Source: a bacterium
GTDB lineage: Bacteria > Zhuqueibacterota > Zhuqueibacteria > Residuimicrobiales > Residuimicrobiaceae
Length of the DNA stretch: 64,000 bases
Assembly (NCBI GenBank): GCA_029565685.1
Contig: JAKQNR010000021.1
Span: forward strand, 124,001 to 188,000
Direction: 5' to 3'
The notes under the pieces are model-generated. The model saw only the letters and a program-made list of their open reading frames with translations, searched no databases and was not told the DNA's origin. The position numbers were made by a program, and so were the translations under genes. Of the stretch, positions 51,886 through 60,488 are shown in pieces. The first letter of the stretch is position 1; every line of letters begins with the position of its first letter.

Positions 51886-54800
51886 TTATTCCATTAATGT
51901 TTTGCCGAAACCGGCATAGAGAATTTTATTCAAATGATATTTACTCGGCTGTTCCAGGATGTATTTGGCCACCAGGGAGTAGGGCAGAAACGGCCGACCT
52001 TTGGGCAGATAGGAGGGGGCGCCGCGGCCGGAGATCAGGACGCAGGCCACCCGGTTTTCGAGGTGCGCGGTCAGACGATCGAGCCACTCCTGGATCGCCC
52101 CGGGGTCGGCGCCGGTCAGTTTTTCCACCACTCCCAGATGAATGACGACAAAGTTCAGGGACTCGTGGTCCAGCAGTGTTTTCAGCCAGTGCAGCAGATC
52201 GGTTTCATCCTGCTCTGTCAAGGTCTGCCGATTCAGATCGATCTCCGTGGTCGGAACGAACAGCCGCATTCGGCGGTAGGTTTTCCACATCGGCTGGCGG
52301 CCGGCCGAGTCGGACGGTCGCATCGCCTGCTGCTGCACTCGCTCATCGATCACGGCAATGGCGGTCCAGGCTGCTTCGAGAAATTCGCCCACCATCCAAT
52401 CGCGCATCTCCGGGGAAACGTTGTTCAAACCGTTGAGCAGCAATCCGGTGGGACTGGTGCTTCCATACGGCTGATAATATTTCAACTGCGCCAGCGTTCG
52501 CTGGTTCTCCGGTTTTTGCGCCCACTCGCCGTGCAGATCAAAAAGAATTTCCCCCTCGCTTGACTGCGCCAGCTCGTAGCGTACGACTGTGGGCGCCTGC
52601 TTGCTTTCGCCCCAAGCGATGCACAGGGTGGGAATCTTTTTCCACAGCAGGCGGTTGCGCAGCTTCCACAAATGCGCCATGATCGCTTCGGCAGAGTCCT
52701 GTTCCAGGCTGGTGCGCCAGGCGAAGCGGTCTTGTGAACCGGAAATCTCGATGACTCTGGAAAAGCCGTTCTGCAGCGGCTCGGGCAGGGTGCGGTCCAG
52801 CAGCAGGACAAACTCGAACTGCAAAGCCGGCGACGCCAGGTTGCTGTTCAATGTGGTTGCTGCGATAATTCCGGCAGCGGCCAGAGCCTTCTGCCTTTGC
52901 AGAGAGATTCGCCAGTCCGGTGGATGCACGACCAGCAGAAACTGCGGCCGAAGCAGATAAAGTTCATAGCAGAGGGAGTGATCGACCTCGACAGCGCGAA
53001 GAAGCGGCGGTTCGCCGGGATGCTGCTCCTCGCCGTAGATTTGATCCAGCTGTTCGGCAGGTTCCTGGCGCAGATACGCGGCTGCGATCTTCATCTCCAG
53101 CAGTCCCCAATGTCCCTGGTGCAGCGAGCCGTCCTCTTGAATGATGGGCTGTTGCAGTGCATCGTTGATGCGCAGGATCAGATTCGGGTCCTGCAGACAG
53201 CCGGAGAGATGGTCGCGGATGCGAAGCCGGTAATAGGCTCTGCTGAACTCTGCGGTTCGTTCGAGCTCCAGATCCAGCCGCAGTTCATCCTGGATCCGGC
53301 TGTGTTTGGCGCAGTTGCGGATGATATTTTCCAAGATGACGTACAGCGCCTGAGCGCCGAGGATGTCGTTCGGCAGGGCGACGATCGGATCGGAATCCAG
53401 TTCGTTGAGCGTCAGCCGCCGGCCTTCATAGCGGCCGATCAGGCTGATTTGGTCGCCGTTGAGCGAGGTGCCGCTGATGTGATCGAGCAACAGGGTTTGT
53501 TGCGATTTGAATTCGTGAATCACGTCGCGGTAAAACCGCTTGGCCAGCATCACGCTGCCGGTGCGGGTGGAGACGTCCGCGAGAAAATCCATGCGCGTGG
53601 CCAGATAGGCGTGAAAGCGGGACAGGCTGGGACCGGCCGGCGTCTGGATTCGTTGCGCCAGATGCGCCAGTACATGGGAGCCGATGTTATGGGACATGTT
53701 GCGCGACATGATGGCGGCCACTGCGGATCTGCGACCGGCGTTGCGGGTGGTTTCAATGCCGGCCAGCAGTTTGCGTTTTTCCAGCAGCGCATCCAGCAGC
53801 TGGGTCCACTGACGCACGCGGTTCTGTACATACGAAGCGTCTGTGCTCAGATCCACGTTCTCCAGAGAAGGAAAGCGCATGGCCAGCACTTTGCTGCGGT
53901 AGTGCGCAGCCGGCGTGGCCGCATACGCATCCTGGTCGGGGTGACGCGCTAGGATGTTTTCGATGGAAAGGTACAGGGTCTGATCGCGCAGCCACCACAG
54001 TTCCGGCGGGGATGGAGCGTCGGCCTCGTCCTGCAGAGTCACCTCCTGCCAGTGGTGCAGAACCGTAGACCGTTTTTGCAGGTAGACCAGCGGATCCAGA
54101 GCGCTGCGCAGGTAGCCGTCGAGAATAAAACTGGCGGTGCCGGCGTGAAAGGCCTGGTTGAGTTGATTTTGAACGTGATCCGCCTGGCTGCGGAAATAAG
54201 CCAGCGCTTGATTGCGGCTGGTGCGATCGGTGAAATAGGCGCCGAGAATTCCGCGCAGCACGCCCTGGCGATGGTGCAGTCCGTCATAGATCGGCATATA
54301 GAGATGATAATGAAACGCCGGATGGGCCACCGGATCCCGGCTCATACCCTGAACAATAGCGATCCAGTCCTTATAAAACGGCTCGCCGTTTTGATAATAG
54401 GGGAGAAACGAATCCGGAACCTGACTGTACACATTTTTGCCGATGCGGATTTTAGCCAGCCCGGCCCGGTCGCGGCGGCTAAGGAGTTCGGCCCGGTAAA
54501 ACGGTCGGTGGTCCTGAGAATGACGTTCAAAAATGCGACCGGGATTGAATTGAATCGGCACGCGATAGGTATAGGAAAGATGAAACACGGCTGTGATGAA
54601 ATCCAACGGCCCGGTGGACTCGAAATGACGCACGCGGTCTCGATGGAACAGGTTGCGCGGATCACGGTCTGTGCCGTTGTATACGTCGTCCACCAGCGCA
54701 GCCAGTTGCGGGCGGTGGCTGAGGATGCTGGCAAATTTCTCTGCAGAATAACTGAGAATGAAATGAAACGCCGGTTCTTTGTCTGCGTGTTCCAGCAGGG

Positions 54801-54963
54801 TAAAATCAAACGGCGCGGTTTTGCTCTGCAAGCCCGGATTTTTAGCCTTGAATTCCTGATACAGCCCGTCGAGCGCGTCCGCCAGAGTGATATAGGGTTT
54901 GCGCTGCAGGGCGTAAGGTTTCAGCCAGCGGCTTGCATCATTATGGTTTTGCAGCGGGGTCAT
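51886..54963 (-). CDS. Giant soluble histidine-kinase-like protein with unclassified N- and C-terminal domains
   Basis: The protein has 1025 residues and no signal peptide or membrane helix. Residues 1-400 match nothing I know. An H-box-like motif lies at 418-432 (MSRNMSHNIGSHVL; H425 or H430 could be phosphorylated). A HATPase-like domain follows at about 535-680, with an N-box (E545, N546, N550, K553 in LENIIRNCAKHS), a weak G1 box (RIRDHLSG) and a G2-like GHWGLLEM. The last 340 residues look alpha/beta, with LNFVVIHLGVVEKLTG, CVLISGRGAPSYLPKG and PSKYHLNKIL. The operon supplies two receiver-like partners. Confidence 0.72.
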   Translation of the reverse strand: MTPLQNHNDASRWLKPYALQRKPYITLADALDGLYQEFKAKNPGLQSKTAPFDFTLLEHADKEPAFHFILSYSAEKFASILSHRPQLAALVDDVYNGTDRDPRNLFHRDRVRHFESTGPLDFITAVFHLSYTYRVPIQFNPGRIFERHSQDHRPFYRAELLSRRDRAGLAKIRIGKNVYSQVPDSFLPYYQNGEPFYKDWIAIVQGMSRDPVAHPAFHYHLYMPIYDGLHHRQGVLRGILGAYFTDRTSRNQALAYFRSQADHVQNQLNQAFHAGTASFILDGYLRSALDPLVYLQKRSTVLHHWQEVTLQDEADAPSPPELWWLRDQTLYLSIENILARHPDQDAYAATPAAHYRSKVLAMRFPSLENVDLSTDASYVQNRVRQWTQLLDALLEKRKLLAGIETTRNAGRRSAVAAIMSRNMSHNIGSHVLAHLAQRIQTPAGPSLSRFHAYLATRMDFLADVSTRTGSVMLAKRFYRDVIHEFKSQQTLLLDHISGTSLNGDQISLIGRYEGRRLTLNELDSDPIVALPNDILGAQALYVILENIIRNCAKHSRIQDELRLDLELERTAEFSRAYYRLRIRDHLSGCLQDPNLILRINDALQQPIIQEDGSLHQGHWGLLEMKIAAAYLRQEPAEQLDQIYGEEQHPGEPPLLRAVEVDHSLCYELYLLRPQFLLVVHPPDWRISLQRQKALAAAGIIAATTLNSNLASPALQFEFVLLLDRTLPEPLQNGFSRVIEISGSQDRFAWRTSLEQDSAEAIMAHLWKLRNRLLWKKIPTLCIAWGESKQAPTVVRYELAQSSEGEILFDLHGEWAQKPENQRTLAQLKYYQPYGSTSPTGLLLNGLNNVSPEMRDWMVGEFLEAAWTAIAVIDERVQQQAMRPSDSAGRQPMWKTYRRMRLFVPTTEIDLNRQTLTEQDETDLLHWLKTLLDHESLNFVVIHLGVVEKLTGADPGAIQEWLDRLTAHLENRVACVLISGRGAPSYLPKGRPFLPYSLVAKYILEQPSKYHLNKILYAGFGKTLME

Positions 54964-55004
54964 GCCTGTATTCCAACCGTTGATGATAAAGGGTCAGCGC
55001 TGGT

Positions 55005-55796
55005 TCATGGGGAGCGAAGGCTGCTCTGCCTGCCGGCGAGTCCCGCGAATAAAAATCGCACCACCCAGCAGACGGCCATCAGCGCTAGAACCGGAAACAG
55101 CGGCATCCACCAGGCGACGGAGTAATAGGAGATGCCGTCGTTGATGAGTTTCCCCAGAGTCGGCGTCGGCGGAGGAGCGCCCAATCCCAGGAAACTGAGA
55201 CCGGCATCCAGTGCGATGATCTCAGGCAGAACCGCCAATGAGGTGATCAGCACAGGCCGGAAGAGCTGCGGCAGCATCACCTGCCGGATCACCCGTACAG
55301 GGGGGTAACCGAACGACCAGGCTGCTGTGACTGCGCGGCTGCCCATGAGCTGCAGCACCGCCGCGCGGGTCTGACGTGCCGGCGCCGCCCAGGCGAGCAA
55401 CACCAGAATGAGATAGGCGGGCGCCAGGCCGGGGCCGAACAGAGCCAGCAGCGTGATCAGAAAAACGGTGAACGGGATGATATAGGTGATGGAGATCTGT
55501 AGATCGATCAGCTTTCCGATCCAGTGGTTTGCCGAATAGCCCGCCAGGCCGCCCAGCATCAGGCCCAGGCCAAGGCAGGCCGCCCAGGCCAGCAGCGAGA
55601 TGCTTAGGGACAGGCGGCATCCGGCGGCCACGCGCGCCCCCAGGTCGCGGCCCAGATCATCCGTGCCCATCCAGTGGCTCGCTGATGGCGGTTGCAGACG
55701 TTGATCGAGCAGCACGTCATTGTGCGCCGGCACGCACCATAACAGTCCGATCGCTGCCAGCAGCAGGACGCTGCGTATGGCCAACGTGCGCATCAT
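55005..55796 (-). CDS. Oligopeptide/dipeptide ABC transporter permease (DppC/OppC-like)
   Basis: The start is taken at MMRTLA (ATG 55794-55796), which overlaps the upstream permease stop by four bases. The 263 residues show an N-terminal helix, the family stretch HWMGTDDLGRDLGARVAAGCR and the ATPase-coupling region IALDAGLSFLGLGAPPPTPTLG (both in part), and about six helices. With the neighbouring permease it would form the channel of a peptide importer. Confidence 0.9.
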   Translation of the reverse strand: MMRTLAIRSVLLLAAIGLLWCVPAHNDVLLDQRLQPPSASHWMGTDDLGRDLGARVAAGCRLSLSISLLAWAACLGLGLMLGGLAGYSANHWIGKLIDLQISITYIIPFTVFLITLLALFGPGLAPAYLILVLLAWAAPARQTRAAVLQLMGSRAVTAAWSFGYPPVRVIRQVMLPQLFRPVLITSLAVLPEIIALDAGLSFLGLGAPPPTPTLGKLINDGISYYSVAWWMPLFPVLALMAVCWVVRFLFAGLAGRQSSLRSP

Positions 55797-56722
55797 GTTT
55801 CTACCCGGCTGCCGGGATACAGATATCCATAAAGCCGCTCCAGCATCCAGTTGAGCAGTATAAAGCCGAAAAAACAAACAATCAAAATCGCCTGAATCAT
55901 CGGGTAATCCTGGCGCAAAACCGACTCAGCCACCAGATGGCCCAGTCCGGGGATAGAAAAGATGATTTCGATAAAGACCGAGCCGGCCAGCAGCGAAGCG
56001 CTGATGTTGGAGAGCTGCGCCAACCAGGCCGACAGCGCCTGAGGCAGCACGCGGGTGAAGTACAGGCGGGACTCGCCAAGTCCGATGCTGCGGCCGGCTA
56101 GAACAGATAGCTGTCTGCGAATGCGCCGGTCCTCGCTGATCAGAATCTGGCTGAGCGTTGCCACCGGATACAGCGAAAGTGCCAGTGCGGCCATGAAGAG
56201 ATAACGGATCTGAATGGAAGGGATGACGACGAGAAGCTGGCATTTCAGAATCAACAGACCCAATCCCAGAGCCCACACCAGATTGGGAAGGCTGGTCACC
56301 ACTGCCGCTGCCAGCCAGATTCCACGCTGCAGGCGGCGGTGAAAATGGGCCATCGTTGCCAGCGTCAGGCTGGCGATCAGACTGAACAGCAGAGCGATGC
56401 TCACGTAACGCAGCGTCGCCCATACAGCGCTGAACAGATCCATGCGCACCGGCCTTCGAGTGACAAACGAGACGCCGAAATCCAGACGCACCAGTCCGCT
56501 CAGATAGCGGATGAATTGCCGCTGCAGCGGCTGATCTAGTCCCAGTTCCTGTTCCAGCGCTCTGACCGCCTCCTCACTGGCGTTCAGACCCAGCATGGAC
56601 CGTGCCGGATTGGCCGGCAGCCCGGAGAACAGGATGAACACCAGTATTAACAGCCCTAACAGCAACAATAGATGGTAGAGCGCGCTGCCGAGCCGCGGAT
56701 GGTTGGCGTTGAATGCGGCCAT
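55793..56722 (-). CDS. Oligopeptide/dipeptide ABC transporter permease (DppB/OppB-like)
   Basis: The start is taken at MAAFNANHPRL (ATG 56720-56722), which overlaps the stop of the binding-protein gene by one base; the frame is open further upstream but that part lies inside the previous gene. The 309 residues show helix 1 (LLLLLGLLILVFILFSGLP), the typical FGVSFVTRRPV, and the coupling loop with LLAGSVFIEIIFSIPGLGHL. The family normally starts with a similar short N-terminus. Confidence 0.9.
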   Translation of the reverse strand: MAAFNANHPRLGSALYHLLLLLGLLILVFILFSGLPANPARSMLGLNASEEAVRALEQELGLDQPLQRQFIRYLSGLVRLDFGVSFVTRRPVRMDLFSAVWATLRYVSIALLFSLIASLTLATMAHFHRRLQRGIWLAAAVVTSLPNLVWALGLGLLILKCQLLVVIPSIQIRYLFMAALALSLYPVATLSQILISEDRRIRRQLSVLAGRSIGLGESRLYFTRVLPQALSAWLAQLSNISASLLAGSVFIEIIFSIPGLGHLVAESVLRQDYPMIQAILIVCFFGFILLNWMLERLYGYLYPGSRVET

Positions 56723-58329
56723 CACTCTTCCTGCCACAGGGCGTCCGCCAGGTCCCAATAGTGGTTGGCGTTGACGTTGAATTGGGTCAACCTGTGATCC
56801 GTTACATAGAGATTGTAGAGATGAAACAACCACACCGCCGGCGCCTCCGATAACGCGACGCTCTCGGCCCGACGGCAGATCGCGTTGATCTGTTCGCGCT
56901 CTGATTTCTTGCGCCATTCGTTCAGCTGCTGATCGACCCAGGGGTTGCGATATCCGAAGAGGTTGGGATTCGGCCAGCGCTCCGAGTGGTAGGACTCGAT
57001 GATGAACTCAGGGGCGCTGAAGATCCACTCGGAGAACAGAATGAACAGGTCGGGCTTGTCGCCGCTGAAAATGCGCGAGAGCAATGAATTGAAATCCAGT
57101 TTCTGCAACGTCGTTCGGATGCCCACTCGGGCCAGGTCGCTCTGAATGATCTGGCCCAGCTGTTCGCTGTTGGGCGCATCGCTGACCAGTACGGTCAGCG
57201 GCTCTCCCCGGTACGCACTGGCGGCCAATTCCTGCCGGCAAGAATCCGGATTAAACCGCAGGCCCTCGGGCGGTTGATACCCTTGCATGCCGGGCGGAAC
57301 GGGGCTGGTGGCAATCTGCGCCTGATCGTAGAGCAGCGAGCGGACGATCTCTGCTTTGTTCACGGCGAAAGCGATGGCGCGGCGGAGATGGACGTCCTGT
57401 AGATCCCGGCAGTTTAGACCGAGATAGTGGACATTATAGGTCGTTCCACGCAGCAAACGATAGCGGTTCGCCAGCTCAGGCTTGATCGCTTCGCCTCGCA
57501 CATAGCGCGGGATAAAAGCGATAGGCACCTGCAAAACATCGTACACGCGGCTTTCAAATTGATTGATGCGCAGTTGAGGATTTTTTTCCACCCGGAACAG
57601 AATCTGCTGCAGATTGCCCAGAGTCCGCCGCCAGTAGCGCGGGTGACGTTCCAGCAGCACCTCTGTCTCTGTCCTGCGCAGCAGTTTGAACGGACCGCTG
57701 CCTACGCAGATCGTACGGCCGAATCGGTGCGGATCGTGTTCCACCACCTCCGGAGGCATGATGCCGAGATAGGGGCTGGCCAGCCGGTAAACGAACGTGG
57801 GCTCCGCTTGCAGCAGACGAAACTGAAAGGTCAGCGAATCCAGAACTACAAATCCTTTGACGCTATCGGTCTGATGCTTCACAAATTCGGTAAAGCCTTC
57901 CACCACACCGCTGAAGACAAAAGAACCAAAGCCGGCGGCGAAACGGTGATAGCTGTACAGAACATCATAGGCGTTGACCGGCCGAGTGTGGGAAGGGGCG
58001 GCAAAGAGGGGCGACTCGTGGTAGTACACGCTGGGCCGCAGCTTGAAGGTCCAGTGGCGAAAGCCGTGGTCGGCCTGCCAGGATTCGGCGATCAGCGGGA
58101 TCGGCACACCCTGCGCATCGAGCCCCAGCAGCCCCTCGTACATCTGCCATAAAATGCGGCTGGTAAAGGGATCGGAGAGAATCGCGGGATCCAGCGTCTG
58201 GATGTCGTTTTCAACGGCAATGGTCAGGGTGTGAGGAGTAGAAGGAACCGGACGGCCGGAACAGGCAAAGAGGGCAGCCAAGGTGAAGAGCAAACCCATC
58301 CCACTGCAGCGCATCCGTACCTTTGCCAT
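56722..58329 (-). CDS. Oligopeptide-binding lipoprotein (DppA/OppA family)
   Basis: The 535 residues form a periplasmic solute-binding lipoprotein of peptide class. The lipobox is LFAC (signal GLLFTLAALFAC), and the body starts TLTIAVENDIQTLDPAI. Family features include MYEGLLGLDAQGVPIPLIAESW and the internal LRRAIAFAVNKAEIV; the end is the usual lobe-I helix pair. The ligand cannot be read. Positioned between the radical SAM gene and the permeases, it probably delivers the substrate to them and could also inform the kinase of ligand supply (inference). Confidence 0.9.
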   Translation of the reverse strand: MAKVRMRCSGMGLLFTLAALFACSGRPVPSTPHTLTIAVENDIQTLDPAILSDPFTSRILWQMYEGLLGLDAQGVPIPLIAESWQADHGFRHWTFKLRPSVYYHESPLFAAPSHTRPVNAYDVLYSYHRFAAGFGSFVFSGVVEGFTEFVKHQTDSVKGFVVLDSLTFQFRLLQAEPTFVYRLASPYLGIMPPEVVEHDPHRFGRTICVGSGPFKLLRRTETEVLLERHPRYWRRTLGNLQQILFRVEKNPQLRINQFESRVYDVLQVPIAFIPRYVRGEAIKPELANRYRLLRGTTYNVHYLGLNCRDLQDVHLRRAIAFAVNKAEIVRSLLYDQAQIATSPVPPGMQGYQPPEGLRFNPDSCRQELAASAYRGEPLTVLVSDAPNSEQLGQIIQSDLARVGIRTTLQKLDFNSLLSRIFSGDKPDLFILFSEWIFSAPEFIIESYHSERWPNPNLFGYRNPWVDQQLNEWRKKSEREQINAICRRAESVALSEAPAVWLFHLYNLYVTDHRLTQFNVNANHYWDLADALWQEE

Positions 58330-58356
58330 TGATTGCGTCCCTGATGAGAAGGATTG

Positions 58357-59484
58357 TTACACCAGCGCTTGCTGCCTATGCCCCTGATTCAGGCTCTTGT
58401 TGCCTTTGTTGTAATAAGCTTGCAGGTCGGGAGAGGCATCGAGCAGTTCCTGGAAACGGGCGCTGGCCAAGCCGGCCTGGTAGAGCTTGACGGCGTCATA
58501 GCCGCACTCGCGAACCCATGCGGCGGCCAGCCGATTGTATTCGTTCACCCGCAGCATATCCTCCGCAGCGACCCATCCGCCTGAACTGGACACCCGCACG
58601 CTGCGCCATAGACCCACTGGAATGCGGGCTATGTTAAAGGTAAGCGTCAAGCCGTTGTCGAGAAGGAAATCCTCTGAGGCCAACGGCCGTCCAGCCTTGA
58701 GATAGCCTGTCACCTCGAGGCTGTGGATCAGATGCTTCTGGTTCTCATCCAACTCGATGATGATCTCGCAGTCGGAAAGGCCTTTGACCCGCTCCAGCGC
58801 CGGCAGCGTTTTTTCGGCAAATGCCTGAAACGCTTCCTTGGAGATGGCGAGGTCGAGATCGGTGTGCACCATAGGCACATAAAATCCCACTGAAAAACGG
58901 CTGAACCCATACTCTTGGCGATAGTACGAGATGATCTCGGCCAGCCGAAAGATCGTCGCGCCGTTGAGCGTGGGCGTGAGCCAGACGTTTTGCAGGTGAT
59001 CGTGCAGCCAGCGCAATTGCGGCGCCACGCGCTCAAAGGCGCCGGCGCCGCGCACTGCATCATGCTGCGCCGGTAGGCCGTCGATGCTTACATCCAGGTA
59101 ATCCGGCGGCATGGCCGTCAGCCGGTCCTGGTAAGCGGCCAACAGCGTCCCGTTGGTGATCACGCCGATGTCGGTATGGCGTTTGGGTTTCAGCTGCCGT
59201 AGAAGACGGATGCTTTCGAAAAACAGCTCTGCGCTCTGCGGTTCGGCAAAGATCTCTCTGCCGGCAAAGGTCACCACCACCGGCTCCAAACGGCGAAAGG
59301 CTGAATCGAGGAAGCGCAGCCATTCCTCGCTGGTCAATGCATTTGAATCTTGCTCTGATTGGAAATAACAATGGCGGCAGCCGAGGTTGCAGACGTCATT
59401 CACCACCAGGCTGAGCACATGCAGAGATTTGATCGGCTTGACGCCGAATTTACCGTTTACAGATCCTGCCAAAATATTTGGCAT
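58357..59484 (-). CDS. Radical SAM enzyme without a C-terminal SPASM cysteine cluster
   Basis: The 375 residues carry the 4Fe-4S motif CNLGCRHC (C32, C36, C39) and radical SAM barrel motifs GVITNGTLL and YLDVSIDGLPAQHD, which resemble the peptide-modifying SPASM-type enzymes. The C-terminal part has only one cysteine, so the auxiliary cluster of SPASM proteins is absent. The substrate is unknown. It lies seven bases behind the transporter ATPase gene and 27 before the binding protein, which hints at a peptide substrate. GAGGTGAG lies about seven bases before the ATG. Confidence 0.85.
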   Translation of the reverse strand: MPNILAGSVNGKFGVKPIKSLHVLSLVVNDVCNLGCRHCYFQSEQDSNALTSEEWLRFLDSAFRRLEPVVVTFAGREIFAEPQSAELFFESIRLLRQLKPKRHTDIGVITNGTLLAAYQDRLTAMPPDYLDVSIDGLPAQHDAVRGAGAFERVAPQLRWLHDHLQNVWLTPTLNGATIFRLAEIISYYRQEYGFSRFSVGFYVPMVHTDLDLAISKEAFQAFAEKTLPALERVKGLSDCEIIIELDENQKHLIHSLEVTGYLKAGRPLASEDFLLDNGLTLTFNIARIPVGLWRSVRVSSSGGWVAAEDMLRVNEYNRLAAAWVRECGYDAVKLYQAGLASARFQELLDASPDLQAYYNKGNKSLNQGHRQQALV

Positions 59485-59491
59485 TTTATGC

Positions 59492-60313
59492 TCACCTCAC
59501 AGTTCGAGCTAAAGTTTGTGCGGCGGATATCAACTGGCGCGAATAATCAGTCCGTGGCTGGTTGAACAGCTCCTGCGTGGATTGCAGTTCCAGCAGGGCG
59601 CCGGTTTTCACTACGCCGATGGCATCCGCCACCACAGCGGCAACCGTCAGGTCGTGCGTGATAAAAAGCATGGCAAACTGAAAATGATCCTGCAAATCCA
59701 ACAACAGGCTTAGTATTTTGCTTTGCGTGATCGCATCCACCGAGCTGGTGGGTTCGTCGGCAATCACCAACCTGGGATGAATGCACAGCGCCATCACCAG
59801 CAGCACCCGTTGGCACATGCCGCCGGACAGCTGATGCGGATACTGGGACCACACTTCCTGCTCTGCCAGCCCGACCTGCTGCAGCAGGTCTTTCGCTCTC
59901 AATACGCCGGCTTTGCGATCGTCGCCGGTGCGAAAACAGATCACATCCAGCAGTTGTTGACCGATGGTGCGATGAGGCAACAGAGCGGCCTCGGGATTTT
60001 GAAAGATAAAACTGATATGACGGCGCCGCAATTGCCGCAACGCCGTTTCCTCCAGATCATACACCGATTGGTTGTGGATGATGACCTGTCCTGACACGCG
60101 CGCATGCTGCGCCAGCCGGGCGATGGCCAGGGCGATGGAAGATTTACCCGAACCCGATTCACCCAACAGGCATAGCGTTTCGCCCTGTTTGATGTCAAAG
60201 GAGACTCTGTCGACCACGTTGCGCCATTGATGATTGCGGCGATAGTAGATCGATAGATCCTGAACGTTGACAACAGAGCCCGCCTGATTGCAAGAATCGT
60301 CCGGCTTTTGCAT
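59492..60313 (-). CDS. Oligopeptide/dipeptide ABC transporter ATPase (DppD/OppD-like)
   Basis: The 273 residues show Walker A GESGSGKSS (51-59), signature LSGGMCQRV, Walker B LVIADEPTSSVD and switch HD in TLVIADEPTS-type context, MLFITHDLTV. Only one ATPase gene is in the operon; Opp/Dpp systems usually have two, so a partner may be encoded elsewhere or the protein may form a homodimer. The C-terminal peptide-transporter extension is short. No clear ribosome-binding site precedes the ATG. First gene of the nine-gene operon. Confidence 0.88.
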   Translation of the reverse strand: MQKPDDSCNQAGSVVNVQDLSIYYRRNHQWRNVVDRVSFDIKQGETLCLLGESGSGKSSIALAIARLAQHARVSGQVIIHNQSVYDLEETALRQLRRRHISFIFQNPEAALLPHRTIGQQLLDVICFRTGDDRKAGVLRAKDLLQQVGLAEQEVWSQYPHQLSGGMCQRVLLVMALCIHPRLVIADEPTSSVDAITQSKILSLLLDLQDHFQFAMLFITHDLTVAAVVADAIGVVKTGALLELQSTQELFNQPRTDYSRQLISAAQTLARTVR

Positions 60314-60373
60314 TAAATCAATAAAAACAGTTAATTGTGTTCACTGCTGCGTCTGAGCGTAGCATACAAATAT

Positions 60374-60401
60374 AATATACACGGAATAATAAGGAAATCA
60401 A
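60374..60401 (-). promoter_or_regulatory. Sigma-70-type promoter for the nine-gene operon
   Basis: On the minus strand TTGATT (60396-60401) and TATATT (60374-60379) are 16 bases apart. The leader to the ATG at 60313 is about 55 bases and lacks a clear Shine-Dalgarno sequence. Confidence 0.45.
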
Positions 60402-60428
60402 GGAAAATATCCATTGTAAAATATACAA

Positions 60429-60458
60429 ATGGATCAGGCAAAACTTTGCCTGATCCAT
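60429..60458 (-). terminator. Perfect hairpin, terminator of the 60489 gene
   Basis: ATGGATCAGGCAAA (60429-60442) pairs perfectly with TTTGCCTGATCCAT (60445-60458), a fourteen-pair stem. On the minus strand TTTGTATATTTT follows. It separates the secreted protein gene from the nine-gene operon. Confidence 0.75.
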
Positions 60459-60488
60459 GGCCTGCTTCACGATGTTTGGTCGGACGGA

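Noticed and set aside
52897..55125. Plus-strand frames of about 350 codons opposite the giant kinase gene
   Set aside because: The minus frame has kinase motifs and tight operon spacing; the plus frames lack recognisable features.
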